Positions 1-6,557 of a stretch of 8,346 nucleotides of DNA are shown in pieces. Every line of letters starts with the position of its first letter. Within the stretch, counting starts at the first letter, position 1. The notes beneath the pieces are model-generated. The model was not told the DNA's origin and did no database searches. It saw nothing but the letters and a program-made list of their open reading frames with translations. The stretch comes from Acetobacteraceae bacterium (GTDB taxonomy: Bacteria > Pseudomonadota > Alphaproteobacteria > Acetobacterales > Acetobacteraceae): NCBI GenBank assembly GCA_947476855.1, contig CANJSR010000200.1, positions 1-8,346 on the forward strand, in the 5' to 3' direction. The translations under genes were made by a program, and so were the position numbers.

Positions 1-617
1 ATTTCCTCCTTCGCCGCCGGCCGCACGTCGGTGGCCGAAACGATCGCGCCCAGCCGGCGGGCCGTGGCGATGGCCTGGAGCCCGGCGACGCCGGCGCCGA
101 TCACGAAGACGCGGGCGGGCGGGACGGTGCCGGCCGCGGTCATCATCATCGGAAAGCCGCGCTGGAAGGAGGTCGCGGATTCAACGACGGCGCGATAGCC
201 GGCGAGGTTCGCCTGGCTGGACAGTACGTCCATCGACTGCGCGCGGGTGATGCGGGGCAGCAACTCCATCGCCGCGGCATCGATGCCGGCTGCCGCGAGG
301 CTGGGCACCAGGTCGGGGTCCCCAAAGGCGCCGGCGGTGCAGACCAGCAGGGCGCCGCGCGGGATCAAGGCGCGTTCGTCAGGCAAGGGGGCCTGCACGG
401 CGAAGACAATGCCGGCACCGGCCAGGGTGGTCGCTGGATCGGCCGTGATTTCGGCACCGGCGGCGGCAAATTCGGCATCGGGGATCGAAGCCCCCGCGCC
501 CGCGCCGGCCTCGATCGCGACCGTCAGACCCAGGCCAATCAGGCGCTTCACGGTCTCAGGCGTCGCCGCGACGCGTGCCTCGGCAGCACGCCGCTCTTTC
601 AGCACCGCAAGGCGCAT
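1..617 (-). CDS. pntA: NAD(P) transhydrogenase subunit alpha, N-terminal part (cut by window edge)
   Basis: This is the NAD(H)-binding subunit of the proton-translocating transhydrogenase, which uses the proton gradient to move hydride from NADH to NADP+ at the inner membrane. Only 205 codons are present; the 3' end lies beyond base 1. The protein opens MRLAVLKERR, with EARVAATPETV (13-23) as in this family. PRITRAQSMDVLSSQ (121-135) is the signature NADH-contacting loop; R122, Q127, D130 and S133 match the R127, Q132, D135 and S138 set described for the Rhodospirillum rubrum enzyme. FPMMMTAAGTVPPARV (155-170) leads into the Rossmann motif GAGVAG (174-179), then SATDVRP (194-200). The ATG at 617 has a GGGGGA purine run 9 nt upstream. 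Alanine dehydrogenase is related, but the loop and the ATDVRP segment favour transhydrogenase. The window cannot show whether the gene is the split pntAA form or the fused form. A 179-nt gap upstream suggests its own promoter. Confidence 0.93.
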   Translation of the reverse strand, partial: MRLAVLKERRAAEARVAATPETVKRLIGLGLTVAIEAGAGAGASIPDAEFAAAGAEITADPATTLAGAGIVFAVQAPLPDERALIPRGALLVCTAGAFGDPDLVPSLAAAGIDAAAMELLPRITRAQSMDVLSSQANLAGYRAVVESATSFQRGFPMMMTAAGTVPPARVFVIGAGVAGLQAIATARRLGAIVSATDVRPAAKEE

Positions 618-681
618 CCGTCATGATCCCCCGTTCTTCGGCCGAGAAAGCCCATGCGCGTCCGAGCGTCCAGGATCGGGG

Positions 682-709
682 ACGACATTCTCTCTCGGTG
701 GGTTTTCAA
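682..709 (-). promoter_or_regulatory. Possible promoter for pntA
   Basis: The 179 nt between the aldo/keto reductase stop and the pntA start contain no gene. The best promoter-like pair on the minus strand is TTGAAA (709-704) followed after 16 nt by TGTCGT (687-682). The -35 half is good and the -10 half is poor. It is proposed mainly because a gap of this size ahead of a new functional unit should hold a promoter. TTGCGC with CATTGA 17 nt later is an equally weak alternative just upstream. Confidence 0.2.
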
Positions 710-758
710 TGCACCCGGCGTGCCATCGGCGCAAGTGCCGCGACGGGCGGCGTGTCCC

Positions 759-806
759 AGAATGAAAACAAACGGCAATGAACCGGCACTGGCGGGTCAG
801 GCCGGC
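759..806 (-). terminator. Possible weak intrinsic terminator after the aldo/keto reductase gene
   Basis: On the minus strand CCGGC (805-801) can pair with GCCGG (787-783), extended by one G-U pair, around a 13-nt loop that contains the TGA stop. It is followed by a T-rich stretch (782-759) including TTTGTTTTCATT. The stem is short and the T-run is interrupted, so this is a plausible but weak terminator. Its position, at the end of the dense minus-strand gene run and before the pntA gap, supports it. Confidence 0.3.
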
Positions 807-1810
807 GTCGGGGCGCCCGGATGCAGCAGGCCCGCCGTCTTCAGGTCCGACCACAGGCCGGCCGGGATCGGCATGGTGAACAGCGGCAGGTTTTCGTCGA
901 ACTCGGCCGCCGTCCGTGGCCCCGGGATGATCGCGCAGACCGCCGGATGGGCGAGCGGGAATTGCAGCGCGGCGGCCGGCAGCGGCACCTTATGGGCATC
1001 GCACACGGCCTGGATGCGGCGCACGCGGTCCACGACCTCGGCCGGGGCGGTGGCGTAGTTCCAGGTGTCCCGCCCGGCCAGGATGCCGGAATTCAGCGGC
1101 CCGCCGACAACGATGGAGGTCCCGCGCGCCTGGCACATCGGCAGCAGATCATCGAGCGGTCCCTGCTCCAGCAGCGTGTAGCGGCCGGCCAGCAGGAACA
1201 CGTCCCAATCGCCGAAGTCCATCACGTCGATCAGGACTTCCTTTTCATTAACGCCCAGGCCGATGGCGCTGACGACGCCGGTCCGGCGCAGTTCCTCCAT
1301 CGCCTTGTAGCCGCTGTCCCGCAGGACCTTCATGTGGGCGGCGTTGACCTCCGCCCCGTGCTGGTAGACGCCGATATCGTGGACATACAGGATGTCGATC
1401 CGGGCCAAGCCGAGGCGCTGATAGCTGTCCTCCACCGATCGCATGATGGCGTCGTAGGAGTAGTCGTAGATCGGCTCGAACGGCAGCGGCGACAGGCGCC
1501 CGTCGGGGGAGGGGCCGGTGCGGCTGGTCGGGCGGAGCAGGCGTCCAACCTTGGTCGACAGCACCCATTCGTCGCGCGGGTACTCGCGCATCGCGTCACC
1601 CACCCGCCGTTCCGCCGCGCCGACGCCGTAATAGGGCGCGGTGTCGACATAGCGCAGGCCGGCTTTCCAGGCGGCGGCGACCATGGCCTCGCCCTCGGCG
1701 CGAGAGACCGGGACGCGGCTGCCGCCCATGGTGGCGGTGCCGAGGCCGACGGTGGTGACTTCCAGGCCGGTGCGGCCGACCTTGCGCTTTTGCCAGTTGG
1801 ACGGGGACAT
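797..1810 (-). CDS. Aldo/keto reductase, aldose / pyridoxal dehydrogenase group
   Basis: This is a soluble TIM-barrel oxidoreductase of 337 residues using NAD(P)(H). The catalytic tetrad is visible: D56 and Y61 in YVDTAPYYG, K87 in LSTKVGR, and H144 in LYVHDIG. The N-terminus (VGRTGLEVTTVGLGTATMGG) and the region around GGPLNSGILAGRDTWNY resemble the group containing D-threo-aldose 1-dehydrogenase, L-fucose dehydrogenase and pyridoxal 4-dehydrogenase. The substrate cannot be chosen from sequence alone. The ATG at 1810 is preferred over an open frame that runs 67 codons further upstream, because that extension reads through the SPOR coding region and the family begins at this point. A clear GAGGAA Shine-Dalgarno precedes it. 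The gene starts 11 nt after the SPOR gene stops, so it is probably co-transcribed and translationally coupled. The next gene downstream, pntA, is separated by 179 nt. Confidence 0.9.
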   Translation of the reverse strand: MSPSNWQKRKVGRTGLEVTTVGLGTATMGGSRVPVSRAEGEAMVAAAWKAGLRYVDTAPYYGVGAAERRVGDAMREYPRDEWVLSTKVGRLLRPTSRTGPSPDGRLSPLPFEPIYDYSYDAIMRSVEDSYQRLGLARIDILYVHDIGVYQHGAEVNAAHMKVLRDSGYKAMEELRRTGVVSAIGLGVNEKEVLIDVMDFGDWDVFLLAGRYTLLEQGPLDDLLPMCQARGTSIVVGGPLNSGILAGRDTWNYATAPAEVVDRVRRIQAVCDAHKVPLPAAALQFPLAHPAVCAIIPGPRTAAEFDENLPLFTMPIPAGLWSDLKTAGLLHPGAPTPA

Positions 1811-1823
1811 GGCGGGTTTCCTC
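1811..1823 (-). promoter_or_regulatory. Ribosome binding site fixing the aldo/keto reductase start
   Basis: On the minus strand GAGGAAACCCGCC sits directly before the ATG at 1810. The GAGGAA core lies 7 nt upstream of the start and overlaps the TGA stop of the SPOR gene, which suggests coupled translation. This site decides the start against the longer open frame. An almost identical site precedes the CoA-transferase start at 6498. Confidence 0.75.
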
Positions 1824-2700
1824 AGAATTCGGCGACCGCGCAGGCGGCGCCCTTGGCGCGGACACGTTCGCAGAAACCGCGCGCCTCGGCGACATCCGAG
1901 AAACCGGCGGTGCGGACGCGCCAGAACGTCTTGCCGTCCCGCTCGGTCTTCGGGAAGACCGGTTGGCGGCTGCCCAGCAGATCGGGCAGGCGGCGCTGCA
2001 GGGCCACCCATTCGGCCTGCGCGGCGCCTTGGGACTGCACGGCGGCCAACTGGACCGAGATGCGGCCGCCCTGCGCGCGGGCCGGCGTGTCGGCGGTGGG
2101 CGCGGGGACCGGGGCTGGCTTGGCTGGTTCCACGCGCTGTGCCGTGGGGGCGACGGGGGTTGCGGGCTTCGGGGTCGCGGCGGATGGCGCGGACGGTGTC
2201 TGGGCGGTGGTTGTCGCGGGCGCGGTTCCGGCGGGCGGCGCGGTGCGTGCCACCGGCTTTGCAGCCGGCGCCTGGGGGGCGGGGGCAGGAGCGGTCCGGG
2301 GCGCGGCCAGCAGGTCGGGGCGCGGGGTTTCGGCGGGCTGCGCCTCGGGCGGCGGCGCGCGCAAGGCGGCGGGGTTCGGCGCCTCGGCCGCCGGAGCGAG
2401 GCGCGCACCCCCGCGCGTGTCGCCGTCGGAATAGATTTCGTTGTTCACGCCTGCGATCTGCAGGCCGCCGGGGTTCTCCGGCTTGACCCGGATCGGCCTC
2501 TGGTCGGCCTGGATCACCGGGACCTCACCGGTCGAGCGGCCGATCAGGGCGACCGTGCCGCCGACGACGATCGCGGCGCCGAGGAGGCCCCCCGCGATGA
2601 CCATCCGGCGCTTGGTGTCGGGTGACAGGCCGCGCGCGCGGTTGGGCGGGCGGTAGGCGGCGGGACTTGGTATGGACAGATCGTCCGACACGGCGCGCAT
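1822..2700 (-). CDS. SPOR-domain single-pass membrane protein
   Basis: This 292-residue protein probably binds denuded peptidoglycan glycan strands at the division site through its C-terminal SPOR domain. The layout is a basic cytoplasmic N-terminus (1-32, ending DTKRR), one membrane helix (about 33-53, VIAGGLLGAAIVVGGTVALI), and a conserved segment VPVIQADQRPIRVKPENPGG (60-79). A long Ala/Pro-rich linker follows (about 98-211), then the SPOR domain (about 213-292, from RISVQLAAVQSQ to the C-terminal ACAVAEF). The IRVKPENPGG element and the position just after argS match SPOR proteins of alphaproteobacteria. The ATG at 2700 has AGGTCAAGG directly before it. The linker's extreme composition is typical for periplasmic spacers and is not a sign of transfer. 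No enzymatic domain is present. The precise cell-division role is inferred from the family, not shown here. Confidence 0.88.
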   Translation of the reverse strand: MRAVSDDLSIPSPAAYRPPNRARGLSPDTKRRMVIAGGLLGAAIVVGGTVALIGRSTGEVPVIQADQRPIRVKPENPGGLQIAGVNNEIYSDGDTRGGARLAPAAEAPNPAALRAPPPEAQPAETPRPDLLAAPRTAPAPAPQAPAAKPVARTAPPAGTAPATTTAQTPSAPSAATPKPATPVAPTAQRVEPAKPAPVPAPTADTPARAQGGRISVQLAAVQSQGAAQAEWVALQRRLPDLLGSRQPVFPKTERDGKTFWRVRTAGFSDVAEARGFCERVRAKGAACAVAEF

Positions 2701-2715
2701 CCTTGACCTGGCCGA

Positions 2716-2740
2716 CCGCCAGCCGGACGGGGGCCGGCGG
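2716..2740 (-). other. Strong GC hairpin between argS and the SPOR gene
   Basis: In the minus-strand RNA, CCGCCGGCC (2740-2732) pairs with GGCTGGCGG (2724-2716) around a 7-nt loop, giving a 9-bp stem with one G-U wobble. It begins 2 nt after the argS stop codon and ends 15 nt before the SPOR start. The wobble becomes an A-C mismatch in the opposite strand, so the perfect stem exists only in the transcript of these genes. No T-run follows, so it is not a classic terminator. It could be an RNA-processing or 3'-end stabilising element, or a structure tuning SPOR expression. Confidence 0.45.
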
Positions 2741-2742
2741 GA

Positions 2743-4530
2743 TCAGCGCATTTCCTCGACGGGCGTGACGCCCATCACCCCAAGGCCGGACCGAATCACG
2801 ATCGCGGTCGCCGCCACCAGGGCCAGCCGAGCCTGTGTTTCGGCTGGTTGGTCGGGTTGCAGAAACCGGAGGGTCGCGTTGTCCCTGCCTCGGTTCCACA
2901 GCATATGAAAGTCGGCCGCCAAGTCATAGAGGAAAAACGCAATTCGATGCGGTTCTCGGGCCAAAGCGGCGGCTTCCACGGTGCGCGGCCAGGTCGCGAG
3001 GCGGCGGATCAGGGTCAGGTCCGACTCGTCGTCAAGGCTGTCAAGCGGCGCGGTGGCGAGGATGGCCGGTTCGATCGCCGCGGCGCCGAACATCTCGACC
3101 GCCGACCGCAGCACGGAGCGGCAGCGGGCATGGGCGTACTGGACGTAGAAGGCGGGGTTGTCGCGGGTCTGGGCGATCGCCTGGTCGAGGTCGAATTCCA
3201 TCTGCGCGTCGGCCTTGCGGGTCAGCATGGTGAAGCGGACGGCGTCGCGGCCGACTTCCTCCAGCAGGTCGCGCAGGGTCACGTAGGTGCCGGCGCGCTT
3301 GGACATCCGCACCGGCTCGCCGCCGCGCATGATGTGGACGATCTGGCACAGCACCGCCTCGAACTTCGTGCCGCCGCCGGACAGGGCCTGCACGGCGGCG
3401 CGCATGCGGGGGACATAGCCGCCGTGATCGGCGCCCAATACGTCGATCAGCATGTCGAAGCCGCGATCGAGCTTGTTGGCGTGGTAGCCGATGTCGTTGG
3501 CGAAATACGTGTTGGAGCCATCGGATTTCCGCAGCGGCCGGTCCACGTCGTCGCCGAACTGGGTGCTGCGGAACAATGTCTGCGGGCGGGGTTCCCAGTC
3601 GTCCGGGGTCTTGCCCTTGGGCGGTTCCAGCACGCCTTCATAGATCAGCCCATCGGCCGCCAGCCGGTCGATCGTCGCGTCGGCCGCGCCCGAGGCGACC
3701 AGCGCCCGTTCCGAGGAAAAAACGTCCTGGCGGACGCCCAGCAGCTCCAGGTCTTCACGGATTTCGGCCATCATCAGGTCGATCGTGGCATCGCGGACCA
3801 GGTCGATCCAGTTCTCGGGCGCGGCGATGCCGAGGTCGGGCTGTGCGAGGCTGGCGCCATGTTGTGTCGCCAAGGCGGCGCCGACGGGCACCAGATAGTC
3901 GCCCCGATATTGCAGGCCGCCGGGGACCTGGGCGGAGAATTCCTCCTCGGTCAGCGGCGTGCCGATGGCCTGGAGGTAGCGCCAGTAGGCGGCCCAGGCG
4001 AGTGCCGTGACCTGCGCGCCGGCATCGTTGATGTAGTATTCCTTGGTGACCTGGAAGCCGGCCTTGGCCATCAGGTTGGCCAGTGCGTCACCGACGACGG
4101 CGCCGCGGCAATGGCCGATATGCATGGGGCCGGTGGGGTTGGCCGAGACGTATTCGACGTTCACCCGGCGGCCGTGGCCCGCGGTGCTGTCGCCGTAGGA
4201 TTCTCCGTGCGTCAGGATCACCGGCAGCAACGCGCGGAAGGCCGGCTTCTCGATCCGGATATTGACGAAGCCGGGTCCGGCGATGGTGACTTCCTCGATC
4301 TCCGGGGCCTCGCCCAGGAAGGCCACGAGCGCGGCGGCGATCTTCTGCGGCGGCTGGCGCATCGCCTTGGCGCAGACCATCGCGGCGTTGGTCGCCATGT
4401 CGCCATGCGCGGGGTCGCGCGCGGGGGTGACCTCCACCCGGTCCGCGATCTCCGGCGGCAAGGACGGGTCGAGGCCTTTCAGGGCGGCCAGGACGGTGTC
4501 GCGCATGCGGGCGTAGATATCGTGGGTCAT
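2743..4530 (-). CDS. argS: Arginine--tRNA ligase
   Basis: This class I aminoacyl-tRNA synthetase joins L-arginine to tRNA-Arg using ATP in the cytosol. It is 595 residues long, normal for the family, and appears complete. The N-terminal tRNA D-loop recognition domain carries the typical ARDPAHGDMATNAAMVCAK (38-55 region). The catalytic domain has SANPTGPMHIGH (129-140), including the HIGH motif at 137-140, and a KMSK-equivalent RMSKRAGT at 408-415. The DALR anticodon-binding domain starts near NPAFYVQYAHARCRSVLR (about 458-475) and the protein ends LGVMGVTPVEEMR, as in homologues. The ATG at 4530 is chosen because the synthetase homology begins there; an open frame continues 55 codons further but is unlike the family. 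The Shine-Dalgarno is weak (GAGA about 9 nt upstream). It lies 89 nt after the HD phosphohydrolase gene and 42 nt before the SPOR gene. Confidence 0.98.
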   Translation of the reverse strand: MTHDIYARMRDTVLAALKGLDPSLPPEIADRVEVTPARDPAHGDMATNAAMVCAKAMRQPPQKIAAALVAFLGEAPEIEEVTIAGPGFVNIRIEKPAFRALLPVILTHGESYGDSTAGHGRRVNVEYVSANPTGPMHIGHCRGAVVGDALANLMAKAGFQVTKEYYINDAGAQVTALAWAAYWRYLQAIGTPLTEEEFSAQVPGGLQYRGDYLVPVGAALATQHGASLAQPDLGIAAPENWIDLVRDATIDLMMAEIREDLELLGVRQDVFSSERALVASGAADATIDRLAADGLIYEGVLEPPKGKTPDDWEPRPQTLFRSTQFGDDVDRPLRKSDGSNTYFANDIGYHANKLDRGFDMLIDVLGADHGGYVPRMRAAVQALSGGGTKFEAVLCQIVHIMRGGEPVRMSKRAGTYVTLRDLLEEVGRDAVRFTMLTRKADAQMEFDLDQAIAQTRDNPAFYVQYAHARCRSVLRSAVEMFGAAAIEPAILATAPLDSLDDESDLTLIRRLATWPRTVEAAALAREPHRIAFFLYDLAADFHMLWNRGRDNATLRFLQPDQPAETQARLALVAATAIVIRSGLGVMGVTPVEEMR

Positions 4531-4565
4531 GGGTATGGTCTCGGGAGTTTGCTGGCGGCCGGGAT

Positions 4566-4597
4566 GTCGGGGCGCACGGATACGCCAAGTCGGGGCG
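4566..4597 (-). repeat. 9-bp direct repeat in the leader of argS
   Basis: The sequence CGCCCCGAC (minus strand) occurs twice, at 4597-4589 and 4574-4566, with a 23-bp period, in the 89-nt gap between the HD phosphohydrolase stop and the argS start. Between the copies is TTGGCG, which could be a -35 element, but no good -10 follows. In such GC-rich DNA a 9-bp repeat may be chance. Nothing else is evident in this gap. Confidence 0.25.
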
Positions 4598-4619
4598 TCT
4601 GGCGACCGAAGATGCGGCC

Positions 4620-5336
4620 TCAGGCGTTGGGCGACAGGCGGCGCATCACTGTCAGGAAGCGTTCGGCGGCCTGGTCGGCGGGCCATGGCTCCCATGGCGG
4701 TACGTCGAACCAGGCGGCGAGGGGGTCGCTGTCTGTGATCCGGTCACGGATGCCGAGGGTTGCGCGGACCTCGGTGGGCGTCCAGCCGGCGACGTGGACA
4801 GCCTCGGACGCCGCGGCCACGCGGTCGGCGCGCTTGTGGGACTTGTGGTCCGCGACCGTCCAGGCCGGGAGGCCGTGGCGGCTGGCGATGGCGGCGCGCA
4901 GGCGTTCGGCCAAAGCGGCGTAGCCGGGGCCGAGGAAGGGCTTCAGGGGAGAGATCGGGTCGAAGCCCAGCAGCCCCTCATCGGCGTCGTGCAGCAATTC
5001 GCGCAGGGCGACGGCGTCGGACAGGCCGGTGGGGCTGGCGTCGCGGCGCAGAGCCAGGACCAGCAGGGAATGCTGGGCGACGGACAGCGGATGCGGCCAG
5101 AGCGAGTGCCCGCCCCAGCGATAGGTGCGGGCGAGGCCGATCGCCAGATCCTCATCCGTCCAGTCGAAGGGGGTGGGGTTCAGCAGGTCCAGCCGCCGCC
5201 CCGACGGCAGCCGCACCCAGGCGCGGGCGGTGTCGGGGTCGGGGCGTGCGTGCGTGGTCAGCGGCGGAACCTTGGCAAGAGGGGGATCAGGCGATGACGC
5301 AGTCGGCGAGCAGGGCGTCAATCCGGGCCTGATCAT
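4620..5336 (-). CDS. HD-domain phosphohydrolase, YfbR-like
   Basis: This is a small metal-dependent hydrolase, probably acting on a nucleotide phosphate; the actual substrate is unknown. With the chosen start it has 238 residues. The HD-fold metal ligands are visible: H89 in SVAQHSLLV, H116-D117 in LLHDADEGLLG, and D171 in HKRADRVAA. RTYRWGGHSLWPHPLSVAQHS and HDADE...DPISPLK follow the pattern of YfbR-type 5'-nucleotidases and their uncharacterised relatives. The C-terminal part after about 200 is not recognised. The start is uncertain. The ATG at 5336 gives a 50-nt overlap with the CoA-transferase gene and about 35 Pro-rich residues with no family similarity. A TTG at 5321, a CTG at 5261 preceded by AAGG, or a GTG at 5216 are alternatives; recognisable homology begins near AWVRLPSGRRLDLLNP (39-54). 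The gene is followed after 89 nt by argS. It is not a dGTPase of the Dgt type, which is much longer. Confidence 0.82.
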   Translation of the reverse strand: MIRPGLTPCSPTASSPDPPLAKVPPLTTHARPDPDTARAWVRLPSGRRLDLLNPTPFDWTDEDLAIGLARTYRWGGHSLWPHPLSVAQHSLLVLALRRDASPTGLSDAVALRELLHDADEGLLGFDPISPLKPFLGPGYAALAERLRAAIASRHGLPAWTVADHKSHKRADRVAAASEAVHVAGWTPTEVRATLGIRDRITDSDPLAAWFDVPPWEPWPADQAAERFLTVMRRLSPNA

Positions 5337-6498
5337 AGCCCAGGGTGTCGCGCAAAACCGTGACCGAATGCTGGCCCAGCGTCGGCGCGGCGACCGGGGG
5401 CACCAAAGGCGTGCCGGCCATGCGGATGGGCAATGCGATGTTGGGCACGGTGCCCAGGGTCGGGTGGGGGATGTGGCTCACCAGGCCGCGTTCGGCAATG
5501 TCGGGGCCGTCGAAGGCCTCCTTCACCGTGTTGATCGCGCCCGCGGGGACGCCGGCCTTGCGCATCGGCTCCAGCCAGGCGGCGCGGGGGCGGGTGCGGA
5601 GGATGTCCTGCACCAGGGCCAGGATCCGGTCACGGTCGCGGATGCGGGACGCGGTGGTGGCGTACTCCGCCGCGAGGTCCGGCCGGCCCAGCACCTGTTC
5701 GGCGAGCCTTTGCCAGGTCCGGTCATTGGCGCAGGCGATGTAGATCGGGCCGTCGGCGGTCTGGAAGGCGGCGGTGGGGACGGTGTCGCGGCTGTCATTG
5801 CCGAAACGCTGGGGTTCCTGCCCGCTGACCAGGTAGTTCATGGCGTGGAAGCCGGTCATGGTGACGGCTTGGTCGAACAGGGCGCATTCCACATACTGGC
5901 CGCGGCCGGTGCGCTCGCGGGCGAACAGTGCGCCCAGCATGGCGTTGGACGCCATCGTCGCCGTGCTCATGTCCATGATGGAGGGGCCGGCGCGCATGCC
6001 GACACCGCCGGGTTCGCCGTTGAGCGACATGAACCCGCTTTCCGCCTGGGTGATCGGGTCGAAGCCCAGCCGGTCGGACAAGGCGCCGGAGCGGCCATAG
6101 GCGGAGACCGCGCAGTAGATCAGCCGGGGCTGGGCGGCCGAGAGCGTGTCGTAATCCAGCCCGAAGCGGGCCATCACGCCGGCTGAGAAATTCTCCAGCA
6201 GGATGTCGGAGCGGGCCACGATGTCGCGGGCGATCGCCTGTCCCTCCGGCTTGCGGAGGTCGAGCGCGATGCCCTTCTTGTTGCGGTTCGTCCAGAGGTA
6301 GGGCGCGCCTTCGCGCGACGGGCCTTCCTGCGGCTTCGCGGTCGGGCCGAGGCGGCGGAAGTCGTCGCCGCCGTCGATCTTCTCGATCTTGATGACCTCG
6401 GCGCCCATGTCGGACAGGATCATGCTGGCCATGGGGCCGGCGATGAAATGGGAGAAGTCGGCGACCTTGATGCCGGCGAGGGCCGGGGGATTGGACAT
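5287..6498 (-). CDS. CaiB/BaiF family (class III) CoA-transferase
   Basis: This protein of 403 residues should transfer CoA between an acyl-CoA donor and a carboxylic acid through an aspartyl-CoA intermediate. The start, LAGIKVADFSHFIAGPMASMILSDMGAEVIKIE (7-39), is the family's N-terminal signature, followed by NRNKKGIALDLRKPEG (71-86). D176, in GPSIMDMSTATMASN, is at the position of the catalytic aspartate. GFDPITQAESGFMSLNGEPG (145-164) and RTGRGQYVECALFDQAV (196-212) are also typical. Length is normal. The physiological acid (formate/oxalate, carnitine-like, alpha-methylacyl or aromatic acids) cannot be read from sequence, and no acyl-CoA dehydrogenase, hydratase or transporter lies alongside to hint at it. 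The ATG at 6498 has a strong GGAGGAA site; the open frame upstream of it reads into the sensor gene and is rejected. It follows the sensor gene by 59 nt, and its 3' end overlaps the likely start of the HD gene. Confidence 0.93.
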   Translation of the reverse strand: MSNPPALAGIKVADFSHFIAGPMASMILSDMGAEVIKIEKIDGGDDFRRLGPTAKPQEGPSREGAPYLWTNRNKKGIALDLRKPEGQAIARDIVARSDILLENFSAGVMARFGLDYDTLSAAQPRLIYCAVSAYGRSGALSDRLGFDPITQAESGFMSLNGEPGGVGMRAGPSIMDMSTATMASNAMLGALFARERTGRGQYVECALFDQAVTMTGFHAMNYLVSGQEPQRFGNDSRDTVPTAAFQTADGPIYIACANDRTWQRLAEQVLGRPDLAAEYATTASRIRDRDRILALVQDILRTRPRAAWLEPMRKAGVPAGAINTVKEAFDGPDIAERGLVSHIPHPTLGTVPNIALPIRMAGTPLVPPVAAPTLGQHSVTVLRDTLGYDQARIDALLADCVIA

Positions 6499-6513
6499 GG
6501 CGGGGTTCCTCCG
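6499..6513 (-). promoter_or_regulatory. Ribosome binding site fixing the CoA-transferase start
   Basis: GGAGGAA on the minus strand (6513-6507) lies 8 nt before the ATG at 6498 and is the strongest Shine-Dalgarno sequence in the window. It settles the start against a 53-codon upstream extension. Confidence 0.75.
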
Positions 6514-6517
6514 ATCG

Positions 6518-6535
6518 AGGCCGTTATGCCGGCCC
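6518..6535 (-). other. Small hairpin between the sensor and CoA-transferase genes
   Basis: In the minus-strand RNA, GGCCG (6534-6530) and CGGCC (6523-6519) form a 5-bp stem around GCATAA, extended by a G-U pair. It lies in the 59-nt gap, just upstream of the CoA-transferase ribosome binding site. No T-run follows, so termination is unlikely. It may be chance in GC-rich sequence. Confidence 0.25.
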
Positions 6536-6557
6536 TTGGGTCGATGCGGGGGGTGTT

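Noticed and set aside
715..760. GCCGC/GCGGC inverted repeat in the gap before pntA as a terminator
   Set aside because: The 5-bp stem has no T-run on the correct side; the candidate at 759-806 is better placed.
2050..2420. Dense Ala/Pro repeat-like sequence in the SPOR gene as a tandem repeat element
   Set aside because: There is no fixed repeat unit; it is a low-complexity protein linker written with GC-rich codons.
821..2434. 537-codon open frame on the plus strand
   Set aside because: It runs antisense across two well-supported genes (aldo/keto reductase and SPOR protein) and its translation is low-complexity with no family similarity.
4531..4695. 55-residue N-terminal extension of argS
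   Set aside because: It crosses the HD gene's 3' end and matches nothing in arginyl-tRNA synthetases, whose homology starts at MTHDIYARM.
2848..4923. 691-codon open frame on the plus strand opposite argS
   Set aside because: It lies antisense to an unmistakable argS and into the HD gene; its His/Gly/Val/Asp-rich translation has no recognisable domain. Such frames are expected opposite genes with GC-rich third positions.
4620..5336. Calling the HD protein Dgt (dGTP triphosphohydrolase) because it precedes argS
   Set aside because: It is only about 200-238 residues and follows the YfbR-like pattern, not the roughly 400-residue dNTPase architecture.
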